DNA of 64,000 nt, taken from assembly GCF_964340395.1 (NCBI RefSeq), contig NC_135557.1, positions 25,628,114-25,692,113 on the forward strand, given 5' to 3'. This document shows positions 32,178 to 44,724 of the stretch, in pieces. This DNA comes from Glandiceps talaboti (lineage: Eukaryota > Hemichordata > Enteropneusta > Spengelidae). A model generated the notes under the pieces. That model did no database searches. It worked only from the letters and a program-made list of their open reading frames with translations, and was not told the origin of the DNA. The translations under genes were made by a program, and so were the position numbers. Within the stretch, counting starts at the first letter, position 1. The number at the start of each line of letters is the position of its first letter.

Positions 32178-35100
32178 AAGCCCATAAATGTATATACAGT
32201 CCAAGGCTGGTTTTTTTCTGAGCCCTATTTGGCAATTTTGATTGCTCTATCTCTCAGAAAACAGTTACATTTTTAGAGAAGCCATGTATCGGCGGTAACA
32301 TTATATGTGAATAGTGTATACATGAATTTAATGTATTTTCACTAAAACTCTCAGCTTGTGCAACGTGTGTCTGGTGTCAAAAATAGGGTCCTGGCCCCCT
32401 AGATGTTTGGTGCCAAAAATAGGGTTTTGGCCCCCTAGGTTGTAATTTGCAAACAGGCTAGGTAAACTGGTATGAAACTGGTAGCACAGGTGGTATAAAC
32501 TTGCTTTATAGTGCGTTATTGAGGCGACCATTCTAACACAAAACCTAAATCTAACTACATTGTGAAATGATTTACTTTCGATATATACCTTCAATGGCAT
32601 TAAGGGCAATATTCCAGTATAGTTAGTACAGCTGTCATAAAAAATGTGTTTTTGAGAAATTGTAGTAAAACATTCTCATATAATAGTCACATAATGTGTT
32701 ATCAAATGAATTTCATATACAGTATGCCTGAATACTAGGTTTTAGTTTTGTTAATAGCAAGTTGTAGTTACATATGCATTTGTACACCGATTCTAGAGAC
32801 GGTGTTTGATATTCAGTTATATCACCCCACCCACCCACCCACCCACCAAACATGTAAGCACATCGCTGGTGGTTTAGTTAAGCAGAACTCGTAAAACTCA
32901 ACCGTATATAATGTGCATATCTAAAAATGATAAACTAGAAACATAAGTACATTGAACACTCACCGACAAATAAGGATTGTTAAAAGTAAAACATAAACCA
33001 ATCACAGATCAGTAGCTGATGGCCATATACCAAAGTACTCATAAATGTGCCATAGCTCTTTACACGGGGACATATTTTAGTGGTTCAATTTTACATGACA
33101 CACCCATATGTTAATATAATGTGTTATAACCCTGACGGCAGTTTACGACAAATAGCGAACTGGTTCCGATATCGAGTTATTCAGACAAAGGCAAACTGGT
33201 AAGTTACCATGAAAGTTAGAATATTCTATGTATAGGGAAAAAGAATTGCTTATAAAACATGGAATTACCTAGCTGCAAATGATGTTATTGTTTTTAAGAG
33301 AGAAATATTCGCCCGACCGATGAAAGGTAGTTATTACATTTTTCTCTAGAAATAGATTGAGTGCGAATAATGATATTACTGAATCATATAGTCCGTTGTT
33401 TTATACTAATTCGTCAAATAACATCACTCTATCACTCGTTTAATTAAACCGAGGCATGTCAGATCAAACCTTACTTTCAGTTGAGTATATTGTCTTGGGC
33501 TTGATATCTTTTTTGCAAACCAATTTCTTTCTCTATATTACGTATGTCATGTCTCCTACCCGATATACAATTGCATCTGATTTTTGTACATTCAACCTAC
33601 CGAGATGACGCATGCTCCATGTTGTTAAAGTTGAGCATCGTATCTTCTCTCTAAACAGTTCAACCATTGTTGCTCAAGAGTCACTTTCCAATTTTTGCAG
33701 CTGAGATCTAGAGATTTGATATTCTTTCTTAGAGGGAAAGAAAGAGAGGAATCGACAAGTTTAGGAAAAATTTTAAGTAATTTCGTTTGTCAAGGGGGTG
33801 GGGGTGTTAATATAATAGATTGATTAAAGTGGGGTACACGAGCCATTAAACACAACAATAATTAGAATTACACTATAGAGTACAATGCAAAAATATCTTA
33901 ATTATAAGCATTTTTTGTAAAAAATCAAATAGAGCATGTCAAATTCATATTACTTGTCAATGAATAATAGTCGCACCAATCACGAAAATGTTATTACTGT
34001 ATTATACCACTACTTGTTGTTTGATGTACACATGTATCTAACTGTCTTTAACTGTCTACATGTACATGTCCATCGTATTTGTTAGAGTAAGTTAACATGG
34101 GATATTTACAACAAGGTGGACCTAGTCTTCAACCTTGCAATTGATATACTATAATTGTACAGATTTCTGCTATTAAGAATACTTTTATTAGTCTGTTGCA
34201 ACATATAGAAAGAAGTAACACTTAAATGACTGTTTTGCATTTAAAAGTGAAAAAGGTGATAACTATTCTTATGGAAGTATTAAATATTGTGTTAGTAAAA
34301 AGAATAGCCTTAATGCAACGATATGGCAGGGTCAGTGGTATGAAATGACACAACGTGTACCATTATTATTTCGATAATGTTAGGTGGTCGGGACGCGTGG
34401 TCTCAAATAACCACATAACATATTTCATTCTATTTTAAGTTTCTAAATAATGCAAATTTAGGAGTCTAGCAATGGATAAAAACCTAACTTATTATGCTAC
34501 CAACAGATTCATAAAGGCAAAATCTTTATAAATGTATATTCTTACCTTCTGAAATTCCGAGATTAATAGTGAAGTTGTGAACAGAGAATTGTGTTTTATT
34601 TTATATAAAGATGCCATACAATTAGATACGTAAATAATTGAATACACTTAAATAAAAAGGGCCACAGACTGTATTAGGAGAAAGTTACAAACATGTAAAT
34701 GCACAACATGAGAAAGTACGGTTCATTTTAATTGTGGTTTTCCTATTCAACTTGAGAGTTCGAATCAAGGCTCAGACTAAGATATCGTTAAGATGGAATT
34801 CTTAGCCTGATTTCGCCCGTTTCTTTCTTTCTCCATGTCTGACCTTCTCTACTGTAATGTGTTGATTTAGCCTATCCAGTCAAATCTGTGGATGTTTTAG
34901 GCATATGCCTCGCATTGAAACAAATGAACCATCCACGCTATCAACCGGCAAGGTCATTTATCTATAAGATTTATGTTATAACGTTCGCAGGTACACATTA
35001 TTTAATGTAGTAAATGCAATTTATCTTATTTAACTGTCAGAGGTAAACATCCATATATTCAAATTTGAGTCATAACATAAACAAAAATAATACCATACAA

Positions 35101-35429
35101 AAAATGAGGGTCATGAGAATACAAACACAAATGTATATTTTCAGACAACATTTGTCCTACCTGCACAATAAAAATAAGACACAGTTTAACACAATGTATA
35201 CGTGACAGGGCTTTAAAACAGACACATACTATGGCTGGTGGACACCAGTTCTGCTTTCATCCATTTTCATGTGTATTTTCTTCATATATAACAATATTTG
35301 CCATCAATCAACTGAGAAACACTCGAGAGACATGAGGGACCTTGTTACTACGAGTCCAATACGATGCACTAAATAGTTTGTGCCATTATAAATTTTCCTT
35401 TACTAACATTGACTTATAGAAAGACAACT
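32176..35429. other. Non-coding stretch
   Basis: AT-rich. I see no exon-like segment with both splice signals and conserved protein sequence. A short direct repeat with AAAATAGGGT and TGGCCCCCTAG lies near 32379-32440 and a (CCCA)n run near 32826. Confidence 0.6.
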
Positions 35430-35487
35430 ATGGGGTTGTTCTCGATGAAGGTTATTATTTTGGTGATCTTCGTTTACAAAATTGCTG
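35430..35487 (+). CDS. Hevein-like gene exon 1, signal peptide
   Basis: ATG at 35430; a Lys followed by about 11 hydrophobic residues; donor GCTG|GTATGT, phase 1. An internal Met six codons in could also start translation. Confidence 0.78.
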
Positions 35488-35755
35488 GTATGTGAACTCT
35501 CTTACTTCTCAGGTTAGCTACTAAACAACAGGAATCTTACTAGGAAGTATCTCTACCCATTCCAAATAATATATCTATTCAAATAGACAGAGATATTTAT
35601 AGATGTTTGGACTGATGGATGGACGGGTCGGTTGTGGGTGGGTGAGTGGTTGATTGATTGATTGATTGGTTGGTTGGTTGGTTGGTTGGTTGGTTGGTTG
35701 GTTGGATGGATAGATGAACAGACAGACAGGAACTGTACATACATACATACATACA

Positions 35756-35789
<34 letters not shown>

Positions 35790-37042
35790 CATATAGCGAC
35801 AGTCAACTGATGGAATTGGAAGTGTATACAAAGCAAAACAAAATATGATGAAATCGAAAAAAGCTTACTGTATACGATGTATATGATTCTAGAACATCAT
35901 ATATTTACAATTCATGTATGTCTTTGCATAGATACAAACGCTGCCAAAACATGGAGGGATGATCGTCGTTGTGGAATTAAATATCTTCTACCCAGTGCTG
36001 AGCCAGCAGAATGCAACCCTGAAGGAAAATTTCCATGCTGTTCACCTGCAGATTTTTGTGGTAAAACAGCTGACCACTGTAAATGCTTTGGATGCCTAGA
36101 TTATAGAGGTATTCTACCGTTTTCATAATATTAGCTGTATCTAAAAATATAACGTGTCTGCGCAGTATTTGCTATTGCCTTCTTTTAATAGATGTAACCT
36201 TTAAGTGAAATTATCCAAGAACTTTTTACAATTACTTAATTACACTATTGATATCTTAACTACAAAAACAAACCTGACATGAGTTCAGAAACATATACAA
36301 GTAAAGTTTACCTTGATAGACAAATGCTATTATCGTCATATTAATAACAGTATAGTGATGTTTGCCTCTATTATATAAGGATAACATTGACATTCATACA
36401 CATTGACAAATTCATGTATATACTTAGATGTCATTCCCGTGTATTTTTTCTGCGTTCTGCCAAGGAAAATACCCATAGCCTTAGGGGGCCTTGTCACTAC
36501 TCGTCTAGTGACAAGTAGTGACAAACCCTTAGGTCATGAGTATTTTCCGACTGAATGAAGAAAACAATATATTGGAGAATACCATAATCATACCAGCGAA
36601 AATAATCTCAAAGAAAATCTGGTACAATAATATGGTAATTTTGAACGTTTTGACTAATATTTCAAACAAAGCAGAACCAGTGCATGGTGTAATGAGATTT
36701 ATCTATTAGAAAGAGAAGGCACATCGATCATACACAAACACAACTTTATACATGTAAACTTATTTAGTTTATTGTGTTTAATATTGTGATCATAGTGATA
36801 GTAATAGCAAGCTTTTACATTGATGTTATCCGTAGAGCCTAAAAAGTGGAGAGATGACTTTCATTGTGGAAAGAAGTACCGTTTGCCTAACGGTAAGGCA
36901 GCAGAGTGCAATCCCAGAGGAGAGTATCCATGTTGTTCAAATAACGATTGGTGTGGTAAAACACTTGCACACTGTGGATGCAAAGGCTGTATAGATTACA
37001 GAGGTATGGATATATAATAAAGTAGTACTTACACGGAAGTAA

Positions 37043-37113
<71 letters not shown>

Positions 37114-37479
37114 GTCAGTCAGTCAGTCAGTCAGTCAGTCAGAGATAGAAACAAATACAAATGGGGTAGGGAATAGACAATGGTGGTGTTAGAAAATGGA
37201 AACATACAGATTTGTTTGCTGGTCAGAAGATTTTGCATCAAGTTATAGGTTATGTGACATAAATGTACCGTTCACATTGACTCCATAGTTTTTGCTTTTC
37301 CAGGCCCTGAGATGTGGAGAGACGATCTTCGTTGTGGAAAGAAATATCGCCTGCCTGATGGTAGACCAGCACAATGCAATCCCCGAGGAAAGTTCCCATG
37401 CTGTTCAGCTGATGGTTGGTGTGGTGATAAAACACCAGAGCACTGCGATTGTAAGAAATGTGTTAACTACAAAGTTTAA
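35430..37479 (+). CDS. Secreted protein with three hevein-like Cys-rich domains
   Basis: Exons 35430-35487, 35932-36108, 36836-37003 and 37304-37479 join in frame to 192 residues. Exon 1 encodes a signal peptide (MGLFSMKVIILVIFVYKIA). Exons 2-4 each encode one domain starting WRDD and ending (D/N)Y(R/K), with spacing C-G-x(11)-C-x(7)-CC-x5-C-G and a closing C-x-C-x2-C. The CCS...WCG core matches the type-1 chitin-binding (hevein) pattern. All internal introns are phase 1, the exon-shuffling signature. The stop is at 37477-37479, just before a donor (AAG|GTAACC) with a plausible 3' UTR exon at 38381 and ATTAAA at 38423. Likely extracellular, possibly binding chitin or another glycan; binding is inferred. 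I associate similar WRDD-type repeats with hemichordate and amphioxus proteins. Confidence 0.85.
35640..35785 (+). repeat. (GATT)n/(GGTT)n and (CATA)n microsatellites
   Basis: TGATTGATTGATTGG and GGTTGGTT runs (35649-35705) and CATA run (35738-35782) in intron 1 of the hevein-like gene. Confidence 0.93.
35932..36108 (+). CDS. Hevein-like gene exon 2, domain 1
   Basis: Acceptor TCTTTGCATAG, donor AGAG|GTATTC; phase 1 to phase 1. Domain with WRDDRRCG, FPCCS, FCGKT, CKCFGC and DYR. Confidence 0.87.
36464..36548. mobile_element. Fold-back repeat, copy 2
   Basis: An 85-bp hairpin with long arms: GGAAAATAC/GTATTTTCC outside and TTGTCACTACT/AGTAGTGACAA inside, apex GTCTAGTGAC. Homologous to 29022-29105, and flanks to about 36700 are shared. 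Lies in intron 2 of the hevein-like gene. Confidence 0.85.
36836..37003 (+). CDS. Hevein-like gene exon 3, domain 2
   Basis: Acceptor GTTATCCGTAG, donor AGAG|GTATGG; phase 1 to phase 1. WRDDFHCGKKYRLP, YPCCS, WCGKT, CGCKGC and DYR. Confidence 0.88.
37048..37142 (+). repeat. (ACAG)n/(TCAG)n microsatellite
   Basis: About 16 ACAG then 7 TCAG units in intron 3 of the hevein-like gene. Confidence 0.95.
37304..37479 (+). CDS. Hevein-like gene exon 4, domain 3 and stop
   Basis: Acceptor GCTTTTCCAG. WRDDLRCGKKYRLP, FPCCS, WCGDKTPEHC, CKKC, ending NYKV-stop. Domains 2 and 3 are most alike, suggesting recent exon duplication. Confidence 0.88.
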
Positions 37480-38925
37480 GGTAACCATTTTATATTGTTT
37501 GTTTTTCAATTTTTTAAATGTACAACATACTATAATAGCGATTGATGTTTAATCCAAAACTGGCAAAATGGACGAAGACAAGAGATATGCTATAGCAATG
37601 TGCTCCATCCATCTGTTCATATAAAAATGCGTGTGTTCAATGACACCCCTGTCATTAATAACTCAATATCATTGAAACATGACATGCCATAGAGAGTATG
37701 TGCACAACGTGTACGTTTGCTACTCACTAGGACGCGACTGATGGAAATATTTGCTGTAAAAAACTTCATGCTATCACTGACTCCCGTGAAGTGTCAATCA
37801 CTATAGTACTCGATAATTGAAAGGCCAAATAGTAAAGTCGAATCATTTTCAAATATTTACATTTTCCATCAACAGTGTAATAATAGACTATAAGATGCGT
37901 TTTGTTCTTCAATACTAAGGTCAAAACAAATTGTTTCTGGTCGGGACATTTTGTCTTAAATGGTGGGACGATGCGATTTGTTTTAATTCTTGACAAATTT
38001 CTGCAGACTGCATGGGCTGGACAAACACGAAAACAAAAGACCGACACGAGGGTATTTAAGTGATTCGCACGTTGACCAGAAATAATTGTTTTTTGCCTAG
38101 TCAGTCTTCTATATATTGATGGTGGTTGGTAGGCGTGGCACACACCTCGTATCTTACAGACAATGTACTTGACAATATGCCAAGTGGAAGAAAAGAACTG
38201 CTAAGAAGTTTATGTCATTTTTAGTTGTTTGCTGTTTTGTAAATGATGTAAGACATTAAGGAGGTCGTTGGGTGTTACCAAACTTCCAATAAGCACCATC
38301 TCGATATAACCCACATAAACTAATTATTTTGGCCTTGTTTGTTACATGATATTTAATTTTTTTTCTTTTGTGCATTTCAGGTTCTTTGAACAAGCCATGA
38401 CCTGTTAGCTTCCCTTCAATACATTAAAGTATAGTTCAGCATCATCATTATTTGAGTACACGTTTATACTATGACTAGCTTGATATTGTGATATTATACC
38501 TTATGTAATGAATCTGGAATCAATTACAAATGGTATAGATTAAGATCATTTTTTTGTCAAAATAAGTGAAATTACTAATGTTATTTTCGATGGTGAAGGA
38601 TAATTGAATATTTAAGGAAATCAACAACTGACTGTGAAGGTGTAGAAACGTCGTCATGTGTATCATACGTACATCAAGATATTTTCATTTGTTAATTAAA
38701 CGTTTATGATGGAGGTGTAGCTAGTTGCTAATATAGGATCTCTTATTATCGCTAGAAATTAAATAAGCATCAGAAAAAACGAGTTCGTTGTATAATATGT
38801 ATTAACCCTACAATAATAGAAACTGGCTTCTCTACAATTGGTTACGTATTATATATGATGCTAAGCTTAAGCTTTTTTATACGTTGAGAGATTGTCTGAT
38901 GAATTCGCCCTTAAATATTCTACAT
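37480..38925 (+). other. 3' UTR intron, last exon and flank of the hevein-like gene
   Basis: Putative UTR intron 37482-38380 (acceptor TGCATTTCAG), short terminal exon with ATTAAA at 38423. AT-rich flank to 38.9 kb with nothing further recognised. Confidence 0.45.
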
Positions 38926-38927
38926 GG

Positions 38928-40620
38928 TATGTATGTATGTATGTATGTAATGACTAGTTAAACTTCAATATGTATATATGTGTGTTTGTTTGTATGTATG
39001 TATGTATGTATGTATGTATGTATGTATGTATGTATGTATGTATGTATGTATGTATGTATGTATGTATGTATGTATGCATGCATGCATGCATGCATGCATG
39101 CATGCATGCATGCATGCATGTATGTATGTATGTATGTATGTATGTATGTATGTATGTATGTATGTGAATGTGTGTATGTATGTATGTATGTATGTATGTA
39201 TGTATGTATGTATGTATGTATGTATGAATGACTGAATGAATGAATGAATGAATGAATGAATGTATGTATGTATGTATGTATGTATGTATGTATGTATGTA
39301 TGTATGTATGTATGTATGTATGTATGTATGTATGTATGTATGCATGCATGCATGCATGCATGCATGCATGTACGTACGTACGTACGTACGTAATGCATGC
39401 ATGCATGCATGCATGCATGCATGCATGTATGTATGTATGTATGTATGTATGTATGTATGTGAATGTATGTATGTATGTATGTATGTATGTATGTATGTAT
39501 GTATGTATGTATGAATGAATGAATGAATGAATGAATGCATGCATGCATGCATGCATGCATTCATGCATGCATGCATGCATGCATGTATGTATGTATGTAT
39601 GTATGTATGCATGCATGCATGCATGCATGCATGCATGCATGCATGCATGCATGTATGTATGTATGTATGTATGTATGTATGTATGTATGTGAATGTGTGT
39701 ATGTATGTATGTATGTATGTATGTATGTATGTATGTATGTATGAATGAATGAATGAATGAATGAATGAATGTATGTATGTATGTATGTATGTATGTATGT
39801 ATGCATGCATGCATGTACGTACGTACGTACGTACGTACGTAATGTATGTATGCATGCATGCATGCATGCATGCATGCATGTATGTATGTATGTATGTATG
39901 TATGTATGTATGTGAATGTGTGTATGTATGTATGTATGTATGTATGTATGTATGTATGTATGTATGTATGTATGTATGAATGAATGAATGCATGCATGCA
40001 TGCATGCATGCATGCATGCATGAATGAATGTATGTATGTATGTATGTATGTATGTATGTATGTATGTATGTATGTATGTATGTATGTATGTATGTATGTA
40101 TGTATGTATGTATGTATGTATGTATGTATGTATGTATGTATACATGCATGCATGCATGCATGCATGTATGTATGTATGTATGTATGTATGTATGTATGTA
40201 TGTATGTATGTATGTATGTGAATGTGTGTATGTATGTATGTATGTATGTATGTATGTATGTATGTATGTATGTATGTATGTATGAATGAATGAATGAATG
40301 AATGAATGTATGTATGTATGTATGTATGTATGTATGTATGTATGTATGTATGTATGTATGTATGTATGTATGTATGTATGTATGCATGCATGCATGCATG
40401 CATGCATGCATGCATGCATGCATGTATGTATGTATGTATGTATGTGAATGTGTGTATGTATGTATGTATGTATGTATGTATGTATGTATGTATGTATGTA
40501 TGTATGTATGTATGTATGTATGTATGCATGCATGCATGCATGCATGCATGCATGCATGCATGTATGTATGTATGTATGTATGTATGTATGTATGTATGTA
40601 TGTATGTATGTATGTATATA
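38928..40620 (+). repeat. Compound tetranucleotide array with higher-order structure
   Basis: About 1.7 kb of TATG interrupted in a recurring order by (CATG)n, a TGAATGTGTG or TGAATGTATG marker and (AATG)n, with (TACG)n inserts at about 39370 and 39815. The marker recurs near 39164, 39458, 39688, 39911, 40218 and 40443. All long open frames here are artefacts. Confidence 0.97.
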
Positions 40621-41774
40621 TGTCGCCTAAGAAATCACAATTGAAATCATAAATGTTTTGTCGTACGACATTCTGACATTATCGATATTTAAGAATGTGT
40701 CAAGAACTCCATCTTTTTACTCTAAACTCAGTGTCCGATATTGTAAATAACATACCGGAACCGGAATTTGATTAAAGATAGGCCTAAAGTAAATCAGCTT
40801 CTAATGGCCTCAGAATTTTACCAAACGACTAATGACCGTAAAACGTAAATGGTTATTGCTTTGAAAGAATGTTCAAATCCAATCAACATTAGTTACTTCT
40901 TTAAGCTGAAAATAATTGGAACGCACGTGTAGAAAAATAATCATCCAATACTATATTTTGTGATTAAAGTACGCAAGACGGGCAATGTTCATATTTATTT
41001 AGCAACGTGATATCTCGGTTACCGGAGATACGGAACAGTTTCGCAGTAAACCCTCAATCTACGCCCTCAAGGTCAACATTTAAGCAGTAATTGAAGGTTC
41101 TTTCGTGAGCCTGAGAGGGCGCTGGTCACATGTGTAAATGAATCTCAAACAACAGCGTAGGCGTGGATTCCCAGAGTAAGAGCGTAGTTTGAATTACAAC
41201 AACAACGCTCTATTAAAAGCAGCAAGAAATTAAAGAAAACGTATAAAAACCACTGGTAATCTGAAGAACTACGGTATCAAAGTACAGTATTAGTTTTCTA
41301 ATACATCTCAAATGAGGCTTATTTTAAATTGCGACGCCGGCATTCCTCCCACCGAGATGCTAATCAGTCTAAACTGGTATCCACTCTCATATCGTTACAA
41401 ATTTGATAACGTTGTTTCGTTTTTTCGTAGTCATTAGTTACAGCTGTTTGACAAATCGTGTTAATATTAGAATACAGTAACTGACTATTGAACAAAGGCA
41501 GGAGATTTGTCTAAGCAATGCTATACTTAGAAGTAGTCAAAACAGAACGACTAGAACAATGAACCCGTGTGAGTAAAGCATCGTGAGGAACTTTGGCATC
41601 ATCATAGAATGCTACATGTCAGTATGTTAGTTGGAAAGGCGCCTCAAAGTCGGAAAGGCGTCACAAACACACTCGTTTATATCCGGTATAGCTGATCAAC
41701 AGCAATGATAACAAAGTGACATGGATGATATGAATAACATAATATCTCTTTACATTTCGTCAAATTTCACTTAC
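40621..41774. other. Non-coding stretch
   Basis: AT-rich unique sequence with one GAGAGGGCGCTGG string near 41116. No gene recognised. Confidence 0.6.
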
Positions 41775-41822
41775 CTTAATGACTTCCTCCAAGCTATTGC
41801 TCACTGACGTCAAAACATCCAT
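41775..41822 (-). CDS. Candidate first coding exon, unknown gene
   Basis: Minus-strand ATG at 41822 opens 16 codons (MDVLTSVSNSLEEVIK) ending at a strong donor AAG|GTAAGT, phase 0. I found no partner exon downstream on this strand, so it may be chance. Product not recognised. Confidence 0.25.
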
Positions 41823-42004
41823 GTTTGTTGAAATTGTGTGCATTTGTGTGAGTGGTTGATGTTGTCAAGGTTAGGTCAAAAAACATTGTTAATTATGATG
41901 GTGACATTAGGCCATACTTCATAAATACACTGAAATTGGGAGCTGCTGTGGAGTTATATGAACCAGTTGCCTAGCTATACCTGACACGGGATATCATGTA
42001 TGTA

Positions 42005-42062
42005 CGATATTGTATGTATGTATGTATGTATGTATGTATGTATGTATGTATGTATGTCTGTA

Positions 42063-42101
<39 letters not shown>

Positions 42102-42140
42102 ATGTATGTAGGTATGTATGTATGTAGGTATGCGTGCGTG
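42005..42140 (+). repeat. (TATG)n/(TCTG)n microsatellite
   Basis: TATG units at 42012-42055, TCTG units at about 42057-42100, then TATG/TAGG variants. Confidence 0.95.
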
Positions 42141-42349
42141 TGTATGTATATATAAGTACACAGAAACCAATAAGAAACTGGACATGCTACATTTTAAGAT
42201 AGTGAGATTGAATGAGTACAGTTTCTTGCTACATTTCGTCATTTCATCCACAGCCACCCACACAGTCAAAACATCACGTCTTTGTTAATCAATCATAAAA
42301 TACTAACCAATAACACAGTCCCTCATAAAGTTAGTGTTTATTGGGGCTG

Positions 42350-42600
42350 TTATGTAATGTCCACATATTGTATATTGGTCAGCTCAGGATGATATTTATA
42401 TGTCACTATAACAGTTGGGACTAGATGAACAACTTTCTGTGCTGATTGATAGGACTTTGACCAGACTGTGGTTAGACCACAGTTGGCATCCAGACTAGAC
42501 TCAATCTTAGGGAAGTTAATGAGTAATTTTACACAGTGCTTTAGGAAATGATACATAAAAAATATTAATTTGCCTTCGACAGCTTCGAAAGTCCTCTTAA
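42350..42600 (-). CDS. Unrecognised open frame, possible terminal exon
   Basis: A minus-strand frame of about 83 codons opens near 42600 and ends at TAA (42350). Its composition is protein-like (LLINFPKIESSLDANCG, TVWSKSYQSAQKVVHLVP). No clear acceptor and no family recognised. A near-palindrome CTGTGGT/ACCACAG inside it argues for caution. Confidence 0.22.
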
Positions 42601-43127
42601 TGTCTACTCATTCAATAAACCAAGTATGTAAAAACGTTAATTGGAAAAAGCTATATCTGCCAAGTTAAACATTTTCTATTAATACCCACTGCGTTTTTTG
42701 TAATTAGTGAACGTTTCACTGAATGCCAAATGTTGTCCTTAGAAAGGTATAGAAACCTGCTATAACTACTTACAATGATAGAGTGAATGTTTTGAAATCG
42801 TAATGCCTAACGTTATGTGAAAGTTTACTTTAATTCTTGACGCTGATTTTACAACTACTTTTCTTCAATTTCACACAACACAGTAAGTAATACCCAAATA
42901 AATAAATTATTCTGTCAGTTGTGTGGATATTCTCAATTTCACAGATTCTTCTTGGTCATATGTTAACTTCGAATTAGGGAGTGTCCAGATTTTACTTCCA
43001 GGAGGGGGTCGGAGGATTTTCCCCGGGAAATCATGGGAAAAATTAATGACACTCCCCCCCCCCCCCGAGAGTACTTGTTCTTTTTCCATGGCCCATACAT
43101 ACATTAATACACATGCACAGACACGTT

Positions 43128-43158
<31 letters not shown>

Positions 43159-43480
43159 ATGTATGTATGTATGTGTGTGTATGTATGTATGTATGTATGT
43201 ATGTATGTATGTATGTATGTATGTATGTATGTGTGTGTATGTGTGTGTGTATGTATGTATGTATGTATGTATGTATGTATGTATGTGTGTGTATGTGTAT
43301 GTATGTATGTATGTATGTATGTATGTATGAATGTATGTATGTATGTATGTATGTATGTGTGTGTATGTGTGTGTATGTGTGTGTATGTATGTGTGTATGT
43401 ATGTATGTATGTATGTGTGTATGTGTGTGTTTGTGTGTATGTGTATGTGTTTGTGTGTATGTGTTTGTGTGTGTGTTTGT
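43128..43480 (+). repeat. TATG/TGTG compound microsatellite
   Basis: About 350 bp of alternating TATG and TGTG runs; preceded by a poly-C run at 43057-43068. Confidence 0.96.
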
Positions 43481-44635
43481 ATATCATATGGCATACAATC
43501 ATAATTCATTCTCGAAGAACATTTTATTAACATGATGACTTCCCTTGTGAAAAATACGTCAATAAATATTTTTACTTTTTATGACTTTTTTAAAGCTAAA
43601 ATTCAAGAGTTACCCTAACATGTTACTCTAACTTCAAATACATATGATTTCCGTGTATCCAGTGTAAGTTATGATAGAAACTAACAAGATTACCATCTCC
43701 ATACATAATCAAACTAATAACGATATCTTTCCTGTTATGGGACTATGCAGGTATAATTCTTGAATATTGTTTAAGTTTTAATTTATGTATCGAGTACAAC
43801 ATTTTGTTCTACTCCCAGCATTCGGTGATCCAGCTTGACTACAAAACCTGTATGAATATGGGCATTTTTTTATTGTTGAAATGAATTTCATAAATTCACT
43901 GTTCAATTGCTATACCTTTACAGGCTGCATTGAAAAGTTGAATACTTCTAAAAAGCAAAACGCTCATTGCACGACAACCAATTTAAACTTTTAGGTGTAG
44001 GTTTCTAAATATTTGTCACTTAAATGTCACGTGATTTCAGACATAATTTCAGTCCCTTTGCTTTCCCAGTAGCAGTCGTATACATGTACCATATAGTGTA
44101 CCCACCGAAGTCAATTCAAGAAAAATGACTCCAAATGAAATCATAACTGATATCACTGATGGAACTACAACGGACAGTAGTGACTCTTGAAAGTGATTGA
44201 GAAACTGACAATGCTGAAAGTACTTTTCATGATAGTGATACTGAAGAAAAAATTCCTGCACAATCTCGAGGTCAAGTTACTTTGAGATGGCAGGATTGCA
44301 AGTAGTATTGTGCTTAGTTAAAAATAATGTGGGTTTTTTTCAAAGCAGCCCCCCCCCCCGAAATATTGTAGATGATTTTTGTTGCCCCCCCCCCTATTTT
44401 TTCCTGGGAAAAATTGATGCCCCCAAGTAAAATATGTACACTCCATTAATGATGTATTTTAGATACAACCCATGGCTCCGTTCTTAATGTGTAACCATTA
44501 CATGGTATTCTGACAAACAGGGTTCCATCGACCTAAATGATCACAACAACTCCTGGACCAATGCAAGCACTGAAACCAGCCCACGTTTCTAACAAGACGT
44601 AGCTTCAAGTTGATTAACATTTTATGATCACATAC
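43481..44635. other. Non-coding stretch with a broken acidic open frame
   Basis: At 44125-44309 (+) a frame-interrupted acidic sequence is visible (MTPNEIITDITDGTTTDSS, then in another frame HDSDTEEKIPAQSRGQ). It could be a relic of a transposase N-terminus. Two poly-C runs follow at about 44349 and 44386. Confidence 0.35.
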
Positions 44636-44724
44636 CTTTGTAAAAAGAGGAGTTGTTCTTTTACGAAATTGTTAGGAATCTGTGCGCTTAGAATGATGTT
44701 GTAGAGCTCGAATGCCTGCATTGA
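44636..44724 (-). CDS. Candidate internal exon, unknown gene
   Basis: An 89-nt open segment bounded by strong minus-strand splice signals, acceptor TTTTGTTTGCAG and donor AAAG|GTATGT. It encodes SMQAFELYNIILSAQIPNN and FVKEQLLFLQ. I do not recognise the product and could not chain it to neighbouring exons. Confidence 0.3.

Noticed and set aside
38954-40652. Long open frames of His/Met/Tyr/Thr/Ile or Cys/Val/Tyr/Met
   Set aside because: Products of a tetranucleotide repeat with no stop in several frames; no start context, domain or splice evidence. The same applies at 12.0-12.6 and 42.9-43.5 kb.
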